Part shown: in pieces, positions 25,965 to 34,555 of the stretch
Layout: every line of letters begins with the position of its first letter
Numbering within the stretch: the first letter of the stretch is position 1
Program-made: the position numbers and the translations under genes
Notes under the pieces: model-generated
Told to the model about the DNA's origin: nothing
The model's database searches: none
Seen by the model: the letters and a program-made list of their open reading frames with translations, nothing else
From: Myxococcales bacterium
Lineage (GTDB): Bacteria; Myxococcota; Polyangia; Nannocystales; Nannocystaceae
DNA length: 64,000 bases
Direction: 5' to 3'
Assembly: GCA_016793465.1 (NCBI GenBank)
Contig: JAEUJW010000040.1
Location: 124,001-188,000, forward strand

Positions 25965-26357
25965 CTACGCCGCCGCCGGGTGAGTCTGGTCGGTCTGAGC
26001 CTGGGTCGGGGGCTGGGCCTGGACATCGCTCCGCGGGCGCGAGGCGTTGACCGGGCCGCGCTCCTTGCGAGACAGCCGACGGATCATCCGGCGCAGCGAC
26101 TTGGCAATCGCATGGCCGGTCGGGAGCACGACGGCGACGTTCTGCCCGTGCTCCTTCTGGACGATCACGGTGTGAGGTCCGATGACGAGGCGAATTGTGT
26201 CCTCGTCGGTCTTGGCGAACAGCGACAGCGCGGCGTCGAGGACTGGCGCCCACGACTCGGCCCCGCGAAACGCTCGCGGCGTGCCAGGGACGTCGACGGT
26301 AACCGCCACGACGCCCGGTGCGGTCGCCAGATGCTCCAGATTGGCGATGAGACTCAT
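25965..26357 (-). CDS. Small unknown protein, possibly Roadblock/LC7-like
   Basis: A 130-residue soluble protein. The first hundred residues alternate helix and strand (SLIANLEHLATAPGVVAVTV, IRLVIGPHTVIVQKEHGQN, VAVVLPTGHAIAKSLRRM), a pattern reminiscent of Roadblock/LC7 proteins that regulate small GTPases in myxobacteria. The similarity is only suggestive. The tail is basic and then Gln/Pro/Ala-rich. AGGAGAG 6 bases before the ATG fixes the start. No GTPase gene is adjacent; the next gene upstream on the strand is a peroxiredoxin. Confidence 0.7.
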   Translation of the reverse strand: MSLIANLEHLATAPGVVAVTVDVPGTPRAFRGAESWAPVLDAALSLFAKTDEDTIRLVIGPHTVIVQKEHGQNVAVVLPTGHAIAKSLRRMIRRLSRKERGPVNASRPRSDVQAQPPTQAQTDQTHPAAA

Positions 26358-26438
26358 GATTGCTCTCCTGCGCGAACGGCCACTGCGGCGTTCGTCGATC
26401 AACCATGGGCCGGCTCGTCGCCCCGCGCCACACGCGTA

Positions 26439-26912
26439 TCAGTCGCTCAGTGAGCGCACAATTCGCAGCGCCTCGTCGACATGTTTCTTGGGGCGGATCT
26501 GCGAAGAGAACGCCATACGCACGACGCCCTGGCGATCGATCACGAAGGTCACGCGACCGTCGATGAGGCCCAGAGTGCGCTGGACCCCGTAGGCCGCACG
26601 GACTGCGCCCTTGGGGTCGCTGAGCAGGATGAACGGCAGGCGGTGCTTGGCCGCGAACGCCTCGTGCGACGCGACCCTGTCCGAGCTGATGCCCACGACC
26701 TCGGCGCCCGCCTCCTTCAACACCTCGTACTGGTCGCGGAAGCTGCAGGCCTCCGCCGTGCAGCCCGGCGTGTCGTCCTTCGGATAGAAGTAGAGGACCA
26801 CGCAGCCGCGAGCCAGGAGGTCGCTGAGCGTCACCCGCTGGCCGCGGTGATCCTCGAGGGTGAAGTCCGGCGCGGCCTCGCCGACACCGACCTGCGAACT
26901 CCGGGGGGTCAT
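26439..26912 (-). CDS. bcp: Thioredoxin-dependent thiol peroxidase (Bcp-type peroxiredoxin)
   Basis: A 157-residue cytosolic atypical 2-Cys peroxiredoxin. The active-site block [20 protein letters not shown] has the peroxidatic Cys51 and resolving Cys56, the five-residue spacing typical of Bcp/PrxQ. The family features [28 protein letters not shown] and [14 protein letters not shown] are present and the length is normal. It reduces hydrogen and organic peroxides using thioredoxin. It is divergent from the DUF3311 gene. The region between (26913-27068) contains a GC-rich hairpin with an 8-bp stem at 27012-27030 but no clear promoter. Confidence 0.95.
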   Translation of the reverse strand: MTPRSSQVGVGEAAPDFTLEDHRGQRVTLSDLLARGCVVLYFYPKDDTPGCTAEACSFRDQYEVLKEAGAEVVGISSDRVASHEAFAAKHRLPFILLSDPKGAVRAAYGVQRTLGLIDGRVTFVIDRQGVVRMAFSSQIRPKKHVDEALRIVRSLSD

Positions 26913-27068
26913 GCGGCGTCATGGTGGCACGCCCCCAGGGGCCTGGGAAGTGTGCCCTGCAGCACCACGGACCCTCGCCGGAGATCTCCGCGGACCGCAC
27001 GGTCACCCGTCCGGCCGCGCTGCGCGGCCGTCCGCTGCCGCTGTCCGCGCGCCCGCGGCGAGAGTGTT

Positions 27069-27320
27069 ATGACGCCCCCCGTGCCCCGCTCCCGCCTGGC
27101 CGCGCCGCTGGCCCTGCTGCTGTTCGCCGCGACGACCGCCTGCCTGGTGTGGCCGCTCTATCCCCTGCTCGGCAACTCGATCGAGCCGCGGATCTTCGGG
27201 CTCCCGTGGTCGCTGACCTACGTGCTCATCATCATCGGCGTCGACGCCGTCGCGCTGGTGCTCCTCTACTACACGCGGGCGATCGACGCCGCCGAGCACC
27301 CGGAGGACGGCGATGGCTAG
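27069..27320 (+). CDS. DUF3311 small membrane protein
   Basis: An 83-residue inner-membrane protein with two hydrophobic helices (residues 12-28 and 48-68) around the conserved loop WPLYPLLGNSIEPRIFGLPW. DUF3311 genes commonly sit directly before a sodium:solute symporter gene, and here the symporter start codon lies within the last 8 bases of this gene. It is probably a small accessory subunit of that transporter. Confidence 0.88.
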   Translation: MTPPVPRSRLAAPLALLLFAATTACLVWPLYPLLGNSIEPRIFGLPWSLTYVLIIIGVDAVALVLLYYTRAIDAAEHPEDGDG

Positions 27321-28779
27321 CGCGCTCGTGTTCGCTTACCTCGGCTTCTCGCTGTGGCTCGGCATCTGGGCCGGGCGCAAGGGCAGCGGCGGGACCGACG
27401 ACTTCATCACCGGCGAGCGCTCGTTCGGCCCCATCCTCATGTACTTCGTGATGGGCGCGATGATCTTCAGCGCCTACGCCCTGCTCGGCACGCCCCAGCG
27501 CGTCATGGTCAAGGGCTCCGACGCGTTCTACGCGCTCGCCTACGGCTCGGTCGCGTTCGTCCCGGTGTTCTTCTACGGCCCCCGCGTGCGCCGCATCGGC
27601 GCCCGCCAGAAGCTCTACACCCAGGCCGAGTTCCTCGGCAGCCGCTACGCCAGCCGGCGCCTGACCGCGGTCATGGGCCTGGCCTCGCTGCTGGCCATGC
27701 TCCCGTACATCGTCATCCAGTTCAAGGGCGCCGGCGTGGTCATGCAGCAGGTGCTCGGCTGGTCGCCGGTGCTCGGCGCCGCGGTGGTCTACGCGGTCGT
27801 GACGATCTACGTGATGTTCGGCGGCATGCGCGGGGTCGGCTGGACCAACGTGCTGCAGGGCGTGCTGATGCTGGTGACCGTGTGGTGGCTCGGCCTCGAG
27901 ATCCCCCACCAGCTGTACGGCGGCGTCGGCCCGATGTTCGACCGCGTGATCGCCGAGCAGCCGGCCTACCTCACCCTGCCCGGCCCGCCCCCCGGCACCT
28001 CCGACGCGCAGTGGAGCGCCGAGGTCCTGCTCTCGATCCTCGGCTTCGCCATGTGGCCGCAGGTGTTCATGAAGTGCTTCACCGCCCGCAGCGCGCGCCT
28101 GGTCCAGCACAGCGCCGTGGTCTACCCGACCTTCCTGCTGTTCCTCGTGCCCCTGTTCTTCCTCGGCTACGCCGCCCTGCTGCTGCCGGGCGCCCCCCGC
28201 GACGAGCGCGTGCTGCTGTGGCTGGTCCACCACCCGCTGCTGGCCGGCGGCGAGCTCATGCTCGCGTTCTTCAGCCTCGCCGTGCTCGCCGCCTCGATGT
28301 CGACCGGCGACGCCATGCTGCACGGCGGCTCGTCGATCTTCGTGCGCGACGTGCTGGTCCGCGGCCTCGGCCTGCCGCTGTCCGAGCGCGCCCAGACCCG
28401 CATCCTGCGCGCCGCCGTGGTCGCCCTCGGCGTGCTCGGCCTCGTGCTCATGACCCAGGCCCACCGCTGGTCGCTCGTCGACCTGCTGCTGCTGGCCTAC
28501 GCCGTGCCGGTGCAGTTCCTCCCAGTCACCGTGCTCGGCCTCTACTGGCGCCGGGCCAACCGCCGCTCGGCCGAGGCCGGCCTCTACCTCGGCCTCGGCG
28601 CCGTGATCGTGCTGTTCGCCCTCGACAAGCTGGCGCCCGGACTGTACGCCGCGCTCAACCCGCTCGGCCTGCAGATCGGCGTGCTCGGCCTGGCCCTCAA
28701 CGTCGTCGCCAGCGTGGTCGTCGCCCTCGCCACCCCGCCGATGCCCGCCGAGCACCTGCGTCGGTTCGAACTGTCGTGA
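27313..28779 (+). CDS. Sodium:solute symporter family transporter
   Basis: A 488-residue integral membrane protein with about 13 hydrophobic helices and SSS-family features: the N-terminal GRKGSGGTDDFITGERSFGP loop, GMRGVGWTNVLQGVLML, and the sodium-site region LAVLAASMSTGDAMLHGGSS. The substrate cannot be read from the sequence; DUF3311-linked members often move monocarboxylates, pantothenate or similar organic acids. It overlaps the DUF3311 gene by 8 bases, so translation is probably coupled. Confidence 0.92.
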   Translation: MASALVFAYLGFSLWLGIWAGRKGSGGTDDFITGERSFGPILMYFVMGAMIFSAYALLGTPQRVMVKGSDAFYALAYGSVAFVPVFFYGPRVRRIGARQKLYTQAEFLGSRYASRRLTAVMGLASLLAMLPYIVIQFKGAGVVMQQVLGWSPVLGAAVVYAVVTIYVMFGGMRGVGWTNVLQGVLMLVTVWWLGLEIPHQLYGGVGPMFDRVIAEQPAYLTLPGPPPGTSDAQWSAEVLLSILGFAMWPQVFMKCFTARSARLVQHSAVVYPTFLLFLVPLFFLGYAALLLPGAPRDERVLLWLVHHPLLAGGELMLAFFSLAVLAASMSTGDAMLHGGSSIFVRDVLVRGLGLPLSERAQTRILRAAVVALGVLGLVLMTQAHRWSLVDLLLLAYAVPVQFLPVTVLGLYWRRANRRSAEAGLYLGLGAVIVLFALDKLAPGLYAALNPLGLQIGVLGLALNVVASVVVALATPPMPAEHLRRFELS

Positions 28780-28889
28780 GCCGCCCGCGCGCGGCGGACC
28801 ACCCGCCATCCTGCGGAGCGAGGGACCGACCCACCCGCGCCGCGATGCGGCGTTGACCGTGCGCACGCCCTGCTGATAAGCCTGTGCAC

Positions 28890-29903
28890 ATGCACTCCGC
28901 CGCGGTCCTTCGCTCTCTCGTCGTCGTCTGTCTCCTCGCCGGCTGCGGCGACGACACGGCGGAGCAGCCGACCTCGTCCCCGCTGACCACCGGCGAGCCC
29001 GCGACCACCGCCGCCACCTCGACCGGCGAACCCCCCGGTCCCACGACCAGCGGCACCACCGCCCACGACCCCGCGACGAGCTCGACCACCGCCACCACCG
29101 CCGACGACTCCACGACAACAACGACAACAACCACCACCGCCGACGACTCCACCACCGCGGTCGACCCGAGCACCACCACGACCACCGCCACCACCGCCGA
29201 CGACTCCACCGGCGACACCGGCGACACCGGCGACACCGAGGGCTGCACCCCCGGCGAGCTCGACTGCGTGTGCGACGCCGACATGGAGTGCGTGCCCGAG
29301 GCCACCTGCTGGGGCGGCTTCTGCGAGAAGAACGGCGGCAACATCTGCCCCTACGAGTTCGACGGCAACTGCGACGAGGGCGACGGCATCTGCCCGATCG
29401 GCAGCGACCCCCACGACTGCTGCGCCACCCAGGAGAACGGCGTCTGCGAGGAGATGGGCAAGGGCGGCGACTGCCCGGTCGGCACCGACTTCTTCGACTG
29501 CGGCGGCTGCGAGTGGCTCAACGACGGCGTGTGCGACGAGCCCTTCCTGTGCCCGCCCGGCTCCGACAAGCCCGACTGCTGCGCCACCGAGGAGAACGGC
29601 GTCTGCGAGGAGGTCGGCATGGGCGGCGACTGCCCGGTCGGCGACGACGCCGTCGACTGCGGCAGCTGCCAGTGGGCCAACGACGGCTACTGCGACGAGC
29701 CCAACCTCTGCCCCCCGGGCACCGACGGCGACGACTGCTGCGCCACCGAAGAAAACGGGGTGTGCGAGGAGGTCGGCCAGGGCGGCGACTGCCCCGACCA
29801 CAGCGACGACTGGGACTGCGGCTACTGCCAGTGGCTCAACGACGGCGAGTGCGACGAGCCCAACCTCTGCCCGCCCGGCTCCGACGTCCCCGACTGCAAC
29901 TGA
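28890..29903 (+). CDS. Cysteine-rich repeat lipoprotein
   Basis: A 337-residue predicted lipoprotein (lipobox CLLAGC) with an extreme Thr/Ser/Asp linker, including TTTTTTTTT, then about 220 residues with many cysteines. The cysteine-rich part is built from alternating modules. One is ENGVCEEVGMGGDCPVGDD; the other is CQWANDGYCDEPNLCPPGTD, ending DCCAT. The pattern of conserved Asp, Gly and Cys is like secreted calcium-stabilised repeats (loosely Notch LNR-like), but I do not recognise a defined family. It is presumably a surface-exposed, disulphide-rich adhesin or binding protein. Confidence 0.82.
   Translation: MHSAAVLRSLVVVCLLAGCGDDTAEQPTSSPLTTGEPATTAATSTGEPPGPTTSGTTAHDPATSSTTATTADDSTTTTTTTTTADDSTTAVDPSTTTTTATTADDSTGDTGDTGDTEGCTPGELDCVCDADMECVPEATCWGGFCEKNGGNICPYEFDGNCDEGDGICPIGSDPHDCCATQENGVCEEMGKGGDCPVGTDFFDCGGCEWLNDGVCDEPFLCPPGSDKPDCCATEENGVCEEVGMGGDCPVGDDAVDCGSCQWANDGYCDEPNLCPPGTDGDDCCATEENGVCEEVGQGGDCPDHSDDWDCGYCQWLNDGECDEPNLCPPGSDVPDCN
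29415..29892 (+). repeat. Three 159-bp tandem repeats (53 codons)
   Basis: The unit begins GACTGCTGCGCCACC at 29415, 29574 and 29733, exactly 159 bases apart each time. Each encodes one ENGVCEE module plus one NDGxCDEP module. The copies differ mostly at third positions and in loop residues, indicating older in-frame duplication rather than a recent one. Confidence 0.85.
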
Positions 29904-29909
29904 CGCTCC

Positions 29910-29933
29910 GCCGACGGACCCGCGTCCGTCGGC
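29910..29933. terminator. Hairpin between convergent genes
   Basis: A perfect 10-bp stem (GCCGACGGAC / GTCCGTCGGC) with a 4-base loop lies 6 bases after the stop of the Cys-rich gene and about 40 bases after that of the converging lipoprotein gene. No T-run follows on either strand, so a bidirectional terminator is likely but unproven. Confidence 0.5.
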
Positions 29934-29975
29934 CCTCCCCCGGGCCCCGCGCGCGCGAGCACGCGGGGGCGTCGA

Positions 29976-31505
29976 TCAATCCGGCGGCGGCGGCGGCTCG
30001 AACACCTTCTGGCACACACCGATCTCGAGGATCAGGTACAGCAGCACCAGCTCCTGCGGCGTGAGCCCGATGTACGTGTCCTGGAACTCGGCCATGTGGT
30101 AGGTGGTGAACATGATCTTGCCGCACCCGTACTGCCCGGTGATGGTCAGCGGCTGCGGGTCCGACGGCACGTTGAAGCCGTCGCCGGGGCCCTCGATCCA
30201 GATCTTGTGGCCGACGTCGATCTGCCCGCCCTTGCCGTCGTCGACGAGCACCTTGGGCGTGCTCAGCACCCCGGACCAGTTGTCGACAGTCTCGAGCTGC
30301 GGGAGCTGATCGATCTGCGGGTGGAACGTGCCCCCGCCGTTGACCGGGTTGATGTTCTTCAGGGCCTCGGGCAGCGCCTCGAGCCACGCCAGCATGTCGC
30401 CGTCGAGCACCTTGCCGAGCGAGTCGTACGACGTGAGCAGGTCGGTGCCGCCGCCGTTCTTGTTCTTGTGGAACGTCTGGTACTGCCCGAAGCCCGCGAA
30501 CAGGTACTCGTTCGACCAGTCCGCCACGTAGAACTTCCCGCCCGCCGCCACCCACTGGCGGATGTTGTCCTTGGCCTGCTGGCTGTACATGTCCGTGATG
30601 AACGGGTCGTCCGAGCACGGCACGAACAGGATGTGGTACTTCGACAGCTTGGCGTAGTCGCCGACCAGCTCGGCGATCGAGCCCTGCACCGGGTAGTCGG
30701 GGAAGTCCTGGTTCGACCACATGTCGAACTGCTCGGTGCCCTCCACGAACTTCTCGGTGTACGAGTTGTTGTCGATGATCGTGTCGGCCAGCCCGAGCTT
30801 GCCGAGCGCGTCCTCGAGGCGGTCGTACGACCCGAGCGCCAGCGCGATGTTGGGGATGTACATCCCGTTCGCCTCGTCGCGGCGGTCGGGCAGGCTCGTC
30901 ACCTCGACTCCGAGCGGGTTGACCCCGGCGACCACCTCGATCGGCGTCACCCGCATGAACTGGCCCTTCTGCACCACCACGTACTTCATGCCCGACGCCA
31001 CCGGCAGGCTGAAGCTGCCGTCCGCCTCGGTCAGCGCGTACGGCGTGTCGCACTCGAGGGCCACGCACTCGAGGCAGTAGACCTCGTTCGGCACGCCCTC
31101 CGGCGCCGTCGCGCTGGCGTAGACCAGCGCCCCGCTGACCGGGATGACGAGGTTCGGCGCGACCACCGTGCCCTCGAGCGTGGCGTCGGCCGGCTCGGGG
31201 TCGCAGTTCTGGCCGGTGTCGCCGGTCTCGAGCGAGCCCACGTCGTACTTGATCGCCTCGGTCGCCATGGTCGACCCGCCCGAGCTCGAGCCCGAGCTCT
31301 CGTGCCCGCCCGAGTGGCCCTCGGTGGTCGTCGGCTGCTCCCCGCCGCTCGACGACGACGCCGGCGGGTCGCCGCTCGGCCCGGTCGACGGCGTCACCGT
31401 CGTCACGTTCGTCGTCTCCGCCGAGGTCGACGCCGAGTCGCCGCAGCTCGCCGCGGACATGGACAGCAGGGCAGCGGCGGCGACTGGGCGGGACGGGCGC
31501 TTCAT
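29976..31505 (-). CDS. Large lipoprotein with carboxypeptidase-regulatory-like domain
   Basis: A 509-residue predicted lipoprotein (signal ending SMSAASC) with a 75-residue Ser/Thr/Gly/His linker. Residues about 105-215 look like a beta-sandwich of the carboxypeptidase-regulatory (CarboxypepD_reg) kind: ATLEGTVVAPN, SGALVYASATAPEG, TEADGSFSLPVASG. The C-terminal 300 residues resemble a Rossmann-like or glutamine-amidotransferase-like fold of unknown function: YHILFVPCSDDPF, NIRQWVAAGGKFYVADWSNE, GCGKIMFTTYHM. A Pro-rich end closes it. TATGCT 8 bases before the ATG suggests a leaderless transcript. I do not recognise a specific function. Confidence 0.82.
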   Translation of the reverse strand: MKRPSRPVAAAALLSMSAASCGDSASTSAETTNVTTVTPSTGPSGDPPASSSSGGEQPTTTEGHSGGHESSGSSSGGSTMATEAIKYDVGSLETGDTGQNCDPEPADATLEGTVVAPNLVIPVSGALVYASATAPEGVPNEVYCLECVALECDTPYALTEADGSFSLPVASGMKYVVVQKGQFMRVTPIEVVAGVNPLGVEVTSLPDRRDEANGMYIPNIALALGSYDRLEDALGKLGLADTIIDNNSYTEKFVEGTEQFDMWSNQDFPDYPVQGSIAELVGDYAKLSKYHILFVPCSDDPFITDMYSQQAKDNIRQWVAAGGKFYVADWSNEYLFAGFGQYQTFHKNKNGGGTDLLTSYDSLGKVLDGDMLAWLEALPEALKNINPVNGGGTFHPQIDQLPQLETVDNWSGVLSTPKVLVDDGKGGQIDVGHKIWIEGPGDGFNVPSDPQPLTITGQYGCGKIMFTTYHMAEFQDTYIGLTPQELVLLYLILEIGVCQKVFEPPPPPD

Positions 31506-31601
31506 GTCCGGCGAGCATACGCGCACGTGCGCGCGGCGTACAAGCGCCCGTCACGACCCCCGTGGAGCCCCGCACACCGCCGCGAGCCGGGCGCCGGTCC
31601 C

Positions 31602-32774
31602 TCAGCAGCCGGCCGGCGCCGCGAACCCCTCCACGCGGGCGCAGGCCCGGCGCTCGCGACCCGCGCGCGCCACCTCCCGGGTCACCAGCTCGCCGCCCTG
31701 CACGTCGAGCACGCGCGCACCGTCGTCGGTCAGCGCCGCCCCGCCCGCCAGCCACGCCGCCACGGTCCCGGTCCGCAGGCTCACCACCGCCGCCGCGCCG
31801 TCCTCGGCGTGCATCAGCATGCGCTCCCCGTCGGCCGAGAAGCGCTCGTCCCCGAGGTTCCACGCCGCGATCCCCGGCACACTCGCCAGCCGCGTGCCCG
31901 CCCGCGCGTCGCGGATCTCCGCCCCCGCCGCGGCGAACGCCACCAGGTACGCCCCGCCCGGCGACAGCGCCGCCGAGCCGGCGTCCGCCGGCAAGTCGTC
32001 GACGTGCAGCTGCACCTTCCCGTCGCCGTCGATCACCCACGCGTGCGCCTCGGCCCGCAGCAGCAGCGACCGCCCGGCGAACCCGAACGTCGACGGCCCG
32101 ACGGCGGCCGCCGGCCCGAGCCGCCGCGGCCCCAGCCGCGCAGTCCGCGTGCAGCCGCTCGTCGCCCACAGCGCGATCGTCCCGCCCTCCTCGCGCACCG
32201 CCACGCGCTCGCCGTCGTCGGACAGGGCCACGTGGGTCCTCCTCTTCGGCCCCGCGGGGATCTCACAGACCCGCCGGCCCGCGCGCGCGTCGGTCACCAC
32301 GATCGGTCCGCCCGCATCGGCCACCAGCACGCGCGGCGCCCCCCGCGACACCTGCACCTCGGCCGGCTCCGCCCGGCAGCTCGCGTCCTCCGCCCACGGC
32401 CGACACGTCAGCTCCGGCGCCGCCCGCCGCCACACCACCTCGCCCGAGCCGCGCCGCACCAGCGCGACCGTCGGCGCGCCCGGCAGGCGCTGCTGGGTCA
32501 CCCACGCGTACTCGCCGAACGCCCGCACCGTCCCGCGCTCGCCCGGCCTGCCCGCGACCTGCAGCGTGCGCACCCCCGCCTCGTACAGCCGCACCGTCCC
32601 GGCCGCGTCGTTGGTGACCACGAACCCCTCGCCGTGGTGCGCCACCACCTCGCCCGCCGGCGCCCGCCACGTCGACGCGGCCTCGCCGGCCGCGGCCTCG
32701 CCGGCCACCAGCCCGCACACGACCGCACCGACCCGCGCCGCAAACTTCAAGGACACCCGGCTCGAACGCTTCAT
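31602..32774 (-). CDS. Secreted beta-propeller (WD40/PQQ-like) protein
   Basis: A 390-residue protein with a signal peptide (SLKFAARVGAVVCGLVAGEA). The body has repeated strand-rich units with the spacing of a WD40 or PQQ-type propeller, for example HVALSDDGERVAVREEGGTI, AALSPGGAYLVAFAAAG and DERFSADGERMLMHAEDG. No catalytic residues are evident. Cysteines at the ends (CRPWAEDASC, RRACARVEGF, PAGC) may form disulphides. It is divergent from the FGE-like lipoprotein gene over 127 bases. Binding partner unknown. Confidence 0.75.
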   Translation of the reverse strand: MKRSSRVSLKFAARVGAVVCGLVAGEAAAGEAASTWRAPAGEVVAHHGEGFVVTNDAAGTVRLYEAGVRTLQVAGRPGERGTVRAFGEYAWVTQQRLPGAPTVALVRRGSGEVVWRRAAPELTCRPWAEDASCRAEPAEVQVSRGAPRVLVADAGGPIVVTDARAGRRVCEIPAGPKRRTHVALSDDGERVAVREEGGTIALWATSGCTRTARLGPRRLGPAAAVGPSTFGFAGRSLLLRAEAHAWVIDGDGKVQLHVDDLPADAGSAALSPGGAYLVAFAAAGAEIRDARAGTRLASVPGIAAWNLGDERFSADGERMLMHAEDGAAAVVSLRTGTVAAWLAGGAALTDDGARVLDVQGGELVTREVARAGRERRACARVEGFAAPAGC

Positions 32775-32901
32775 GCTCGGTGGAGTGGAGCCGGCCGCGA
32801 TCCGGTTCGATCACCGCGTCGCGGCGACCCTTGAGAATCGTCACGATCCGCGCCGACACCCGCGCACCCGCCCGCGAACCGTGGCAAAGTCGCCGCGGCC
32901 C

Positions 32902-34359
32902 ATGCCCGTATCGCGCCTCCGCCCGCTCGCTGGCCACCTCCCCGTCCTCGCGCTGCTCGCGTGCGAGGCCCCCGACGCGCGCCACGCCTACCTCGACGTC
33001 GCCCCGCCGCCGCTCGCCGCGGTCGGCCCGGCGACGCCGATCGACGAGCTGCCGACCATCGCCGAGCGCCTCGGCCCGCCCAAGAAGACCGACGGCCCGA
33101 CCTGCGGGCGCGGCAGCGGCGTCGACCCCGACGGCAAGTGCGTGCGCCTCAACCTCCGCGAGACCGAGCACGTGCAGCGCGTGCAGATCCCCGGCGGCGC
33201 CTTCGTGATGGGCGGCCTGCCCGACGACTACAAGGGCCTCATCACCCGCGAGGCCCCGGCCGTGCGCTTCTCCGGCCAGCCGCCGCGCCCGGCCGAGCTG
33301 CCGAGCTTCTGGATCGACCTCCACGAGGTCACCCGCCGCGCCTACGACGCCTGCGTCGCCGACGGCGCCTGCACCCCCGCCGCCTGCCCTCCCGGCCTGC
33401 CCGACCCCGCCCTCGCCATGGAGGTCGCCGACGACATGCGCGGCGTCCTGCCCCAGACCTGCGTCACCCACCCCCAGGCCGCCGCCTACTGCAAGTACGC
33501 CGACGCCCGCCTCCCGCGCGAGGCCGAGTGGGAGTACGCCGCCCGCGGCGTCGACGCCCGCATCTACCCGTGGGGCAACGCCATCGAGGACACCATCCCC
33601 AACAACGCGCTCTATCCCGCGGGACATGTCCGCGAGGACAGCAGCTACTTCGGCATCCTCGGCCTCGGCAGCAACGTCGTCGAGTGGGTCGACGACGTCT
33701 ACGACCCCGACGCCGGCCTGCGCCCGTTCCTCCGCGGCGAGTTCCGCGGCCCCGACGGCCCCGCCAGGCGCATGCGCCTGGCCTTCGAACGCAAGGCCGC
33801 CTGCGGCGACGACGACAAGTGCCGCGGCCCGTCCGAGCCCCCGCCGCGCCACGTCCTGAAGCACGCCAACGCCGGCCTGCGCTCGGGCGGCCGCGACAGC
33901 TACCCGCCGCACTGGCCCGGCTTCGAGCTCGAGGGCTGGGCCGTCGGCGGCGTCGGTCCCCAGGTCGGCTTCCGCTGCGCCGCCGACCTCGCCCCCGGCG
34001 ACGTGCCGCTGCGCGTGCCCGCCCCCGCCCTGCCGGTCCCGCTGATCCGCATCGAGGGGCGCTTCCAGATCTTCGGCGGGGTCGCCGAGGCGGTCACGCA
34101 CGACGAAGCGCGAGATTTCTGCGCCGACCTGCAGGTCCCCGACGGCACCGGCGGCACCCTCGTCGGCTGGCGCCTCCCGCAGCAGCTCGAGGTCGCCGAG
34201 ATCGCCGCCAGCTTCCGCGGACCCGGCCCGTTCTGGGCCGAGGAGGGCGCCGTCGTGCAGAGCTCCGACGAGAGCCCGCTCCCCGACGACGCCCCCTGGA
34301 AGGCCGAGCTCTCGCCGGACGACAGCGCGCTGCTGGTCCGCTGCGTGCGAGTGTTCTGA
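32902..34359 (+). CDS. Formylglycine-generating enzyme (SUMF1)-family lipoprotein
   Basis: A 485-residue predicted lipoprotein (lipobox LALLAC). From residue 95 it has the FGE-sulfatase fold: VQIPGGAFVMGG, FWIDLHEVTRRAYDACVADG, CKYADARLPREAEWEYAARG, IYPWGNAIED, NVVEWVDDVYD and VGFRCAADL. In myxobacteria this domain is widespread and often serves as a binding or sensor module rather than a sulfatase-activating enzyme. A large insert between the NVVEW and GGRDS blocks and an extra 110-residue C-terminal domain (lectin-like strands) are unusual. No sulfatase gene is nearby. A palindrome lies at 33627. Confidence 0.87.
   Translation: MPVSRLRPLAGHLPVLALLACEAPDARHAYLDVAPPPLAAVGPATPIDELPTIAERLGPPKKTDGPTCGRGSGVDPDGKCVRLNLRETEHVQRVQIPGGAFVMGGLPDDYKGLITREAPAVRFSGQPPRPAELPSFWIDLHEVTRRAYDACVADGACTPAACPPGLPDPALAMEVADDMRGVLPQTCVTHPQAAAYCKYADARLPREAEWEYAARGVDARIYPWGNAIEDTIPNNALYPAGHVREDSSYFGILGLGSNVVEWVDDVYDPDAGLRPFLRGEFRGPDGPARRMRLAFERKAACGDDDKCRGPSEPPPRHVLKHANAGLRSGGRDSYPPHWPGFELEGWAVGGVGPQVGFRCAADLAPGDVPLRVPAPALPVPLIRIEGRFQIFGGVAEAVTHDEARDFCADLQVPDGTGGTLVGWRLPQQLEVAEIAASFRGPGPFWAEEGAVVQSSDESPLPDDAPWKAELSPDDSALLVRCVRVF
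33627..33640. repeat. Dispersed palindrome TGTCC-N4-GGACA
   Basis: A 5-bp perfect stem with loop GCGA inside the FGE-like gene, immediately preceded by GGGACA, so that GGGACATGTCC is itself palindromic. Confidence 0.7.
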
Positions 34360-34365
34360 CTTCAC

Positions 34366-34399
34366 GGCCCCTCCGGGGCCTGGGTCGGCCTGCGGCCGA
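34366..34399. terminator. Two consecutive hairpins after the FGE-like gene
   Basis: GGCCCC-tcc-GGGGCC (34366-34380) and TCGGCC-tgc-GGCCGA (34385-34399) follow the stop at 34359 directly. There is no T-tract, so they may be weak terminators or mRNA 3'-end stabilisers. The rest of the gap to the next gene (to 34555) shows no further feature. Confidence 0.4.
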
Positions 34400-34555
34400 T
34401 CGGCGCGGGAGCTCCGTGCGCGACGGGCCCGGGCGCGACGGCCTCGCACTTTCTCGCGCATGCAACGTTCGCGCGCCCGATCGCCGCGTGATCACGCGCC
34501 GACGCGCCGACTCGCCGCGGTGTACCGTGATCGCCGTTCGAAGTTGGGTGATGCG

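Noticed and set aside
27012..27030. 8-bp GC hairpin between bcp and the DUF3311 gene as an operator
   Set aside because: A CGGCCGCG/CGCGGCCG stem is easily formed by chance in DNA of this composition, and no second copy is near a related gene.
29040..29225. ACC/GAC microsatellite in the Cys-rich lipoprotein gene as a mobile or CRISPR-like repeat
   Set aside because: It is simply the Thr/Asp linker coding sequence; there are no spacers or regular repeat units.
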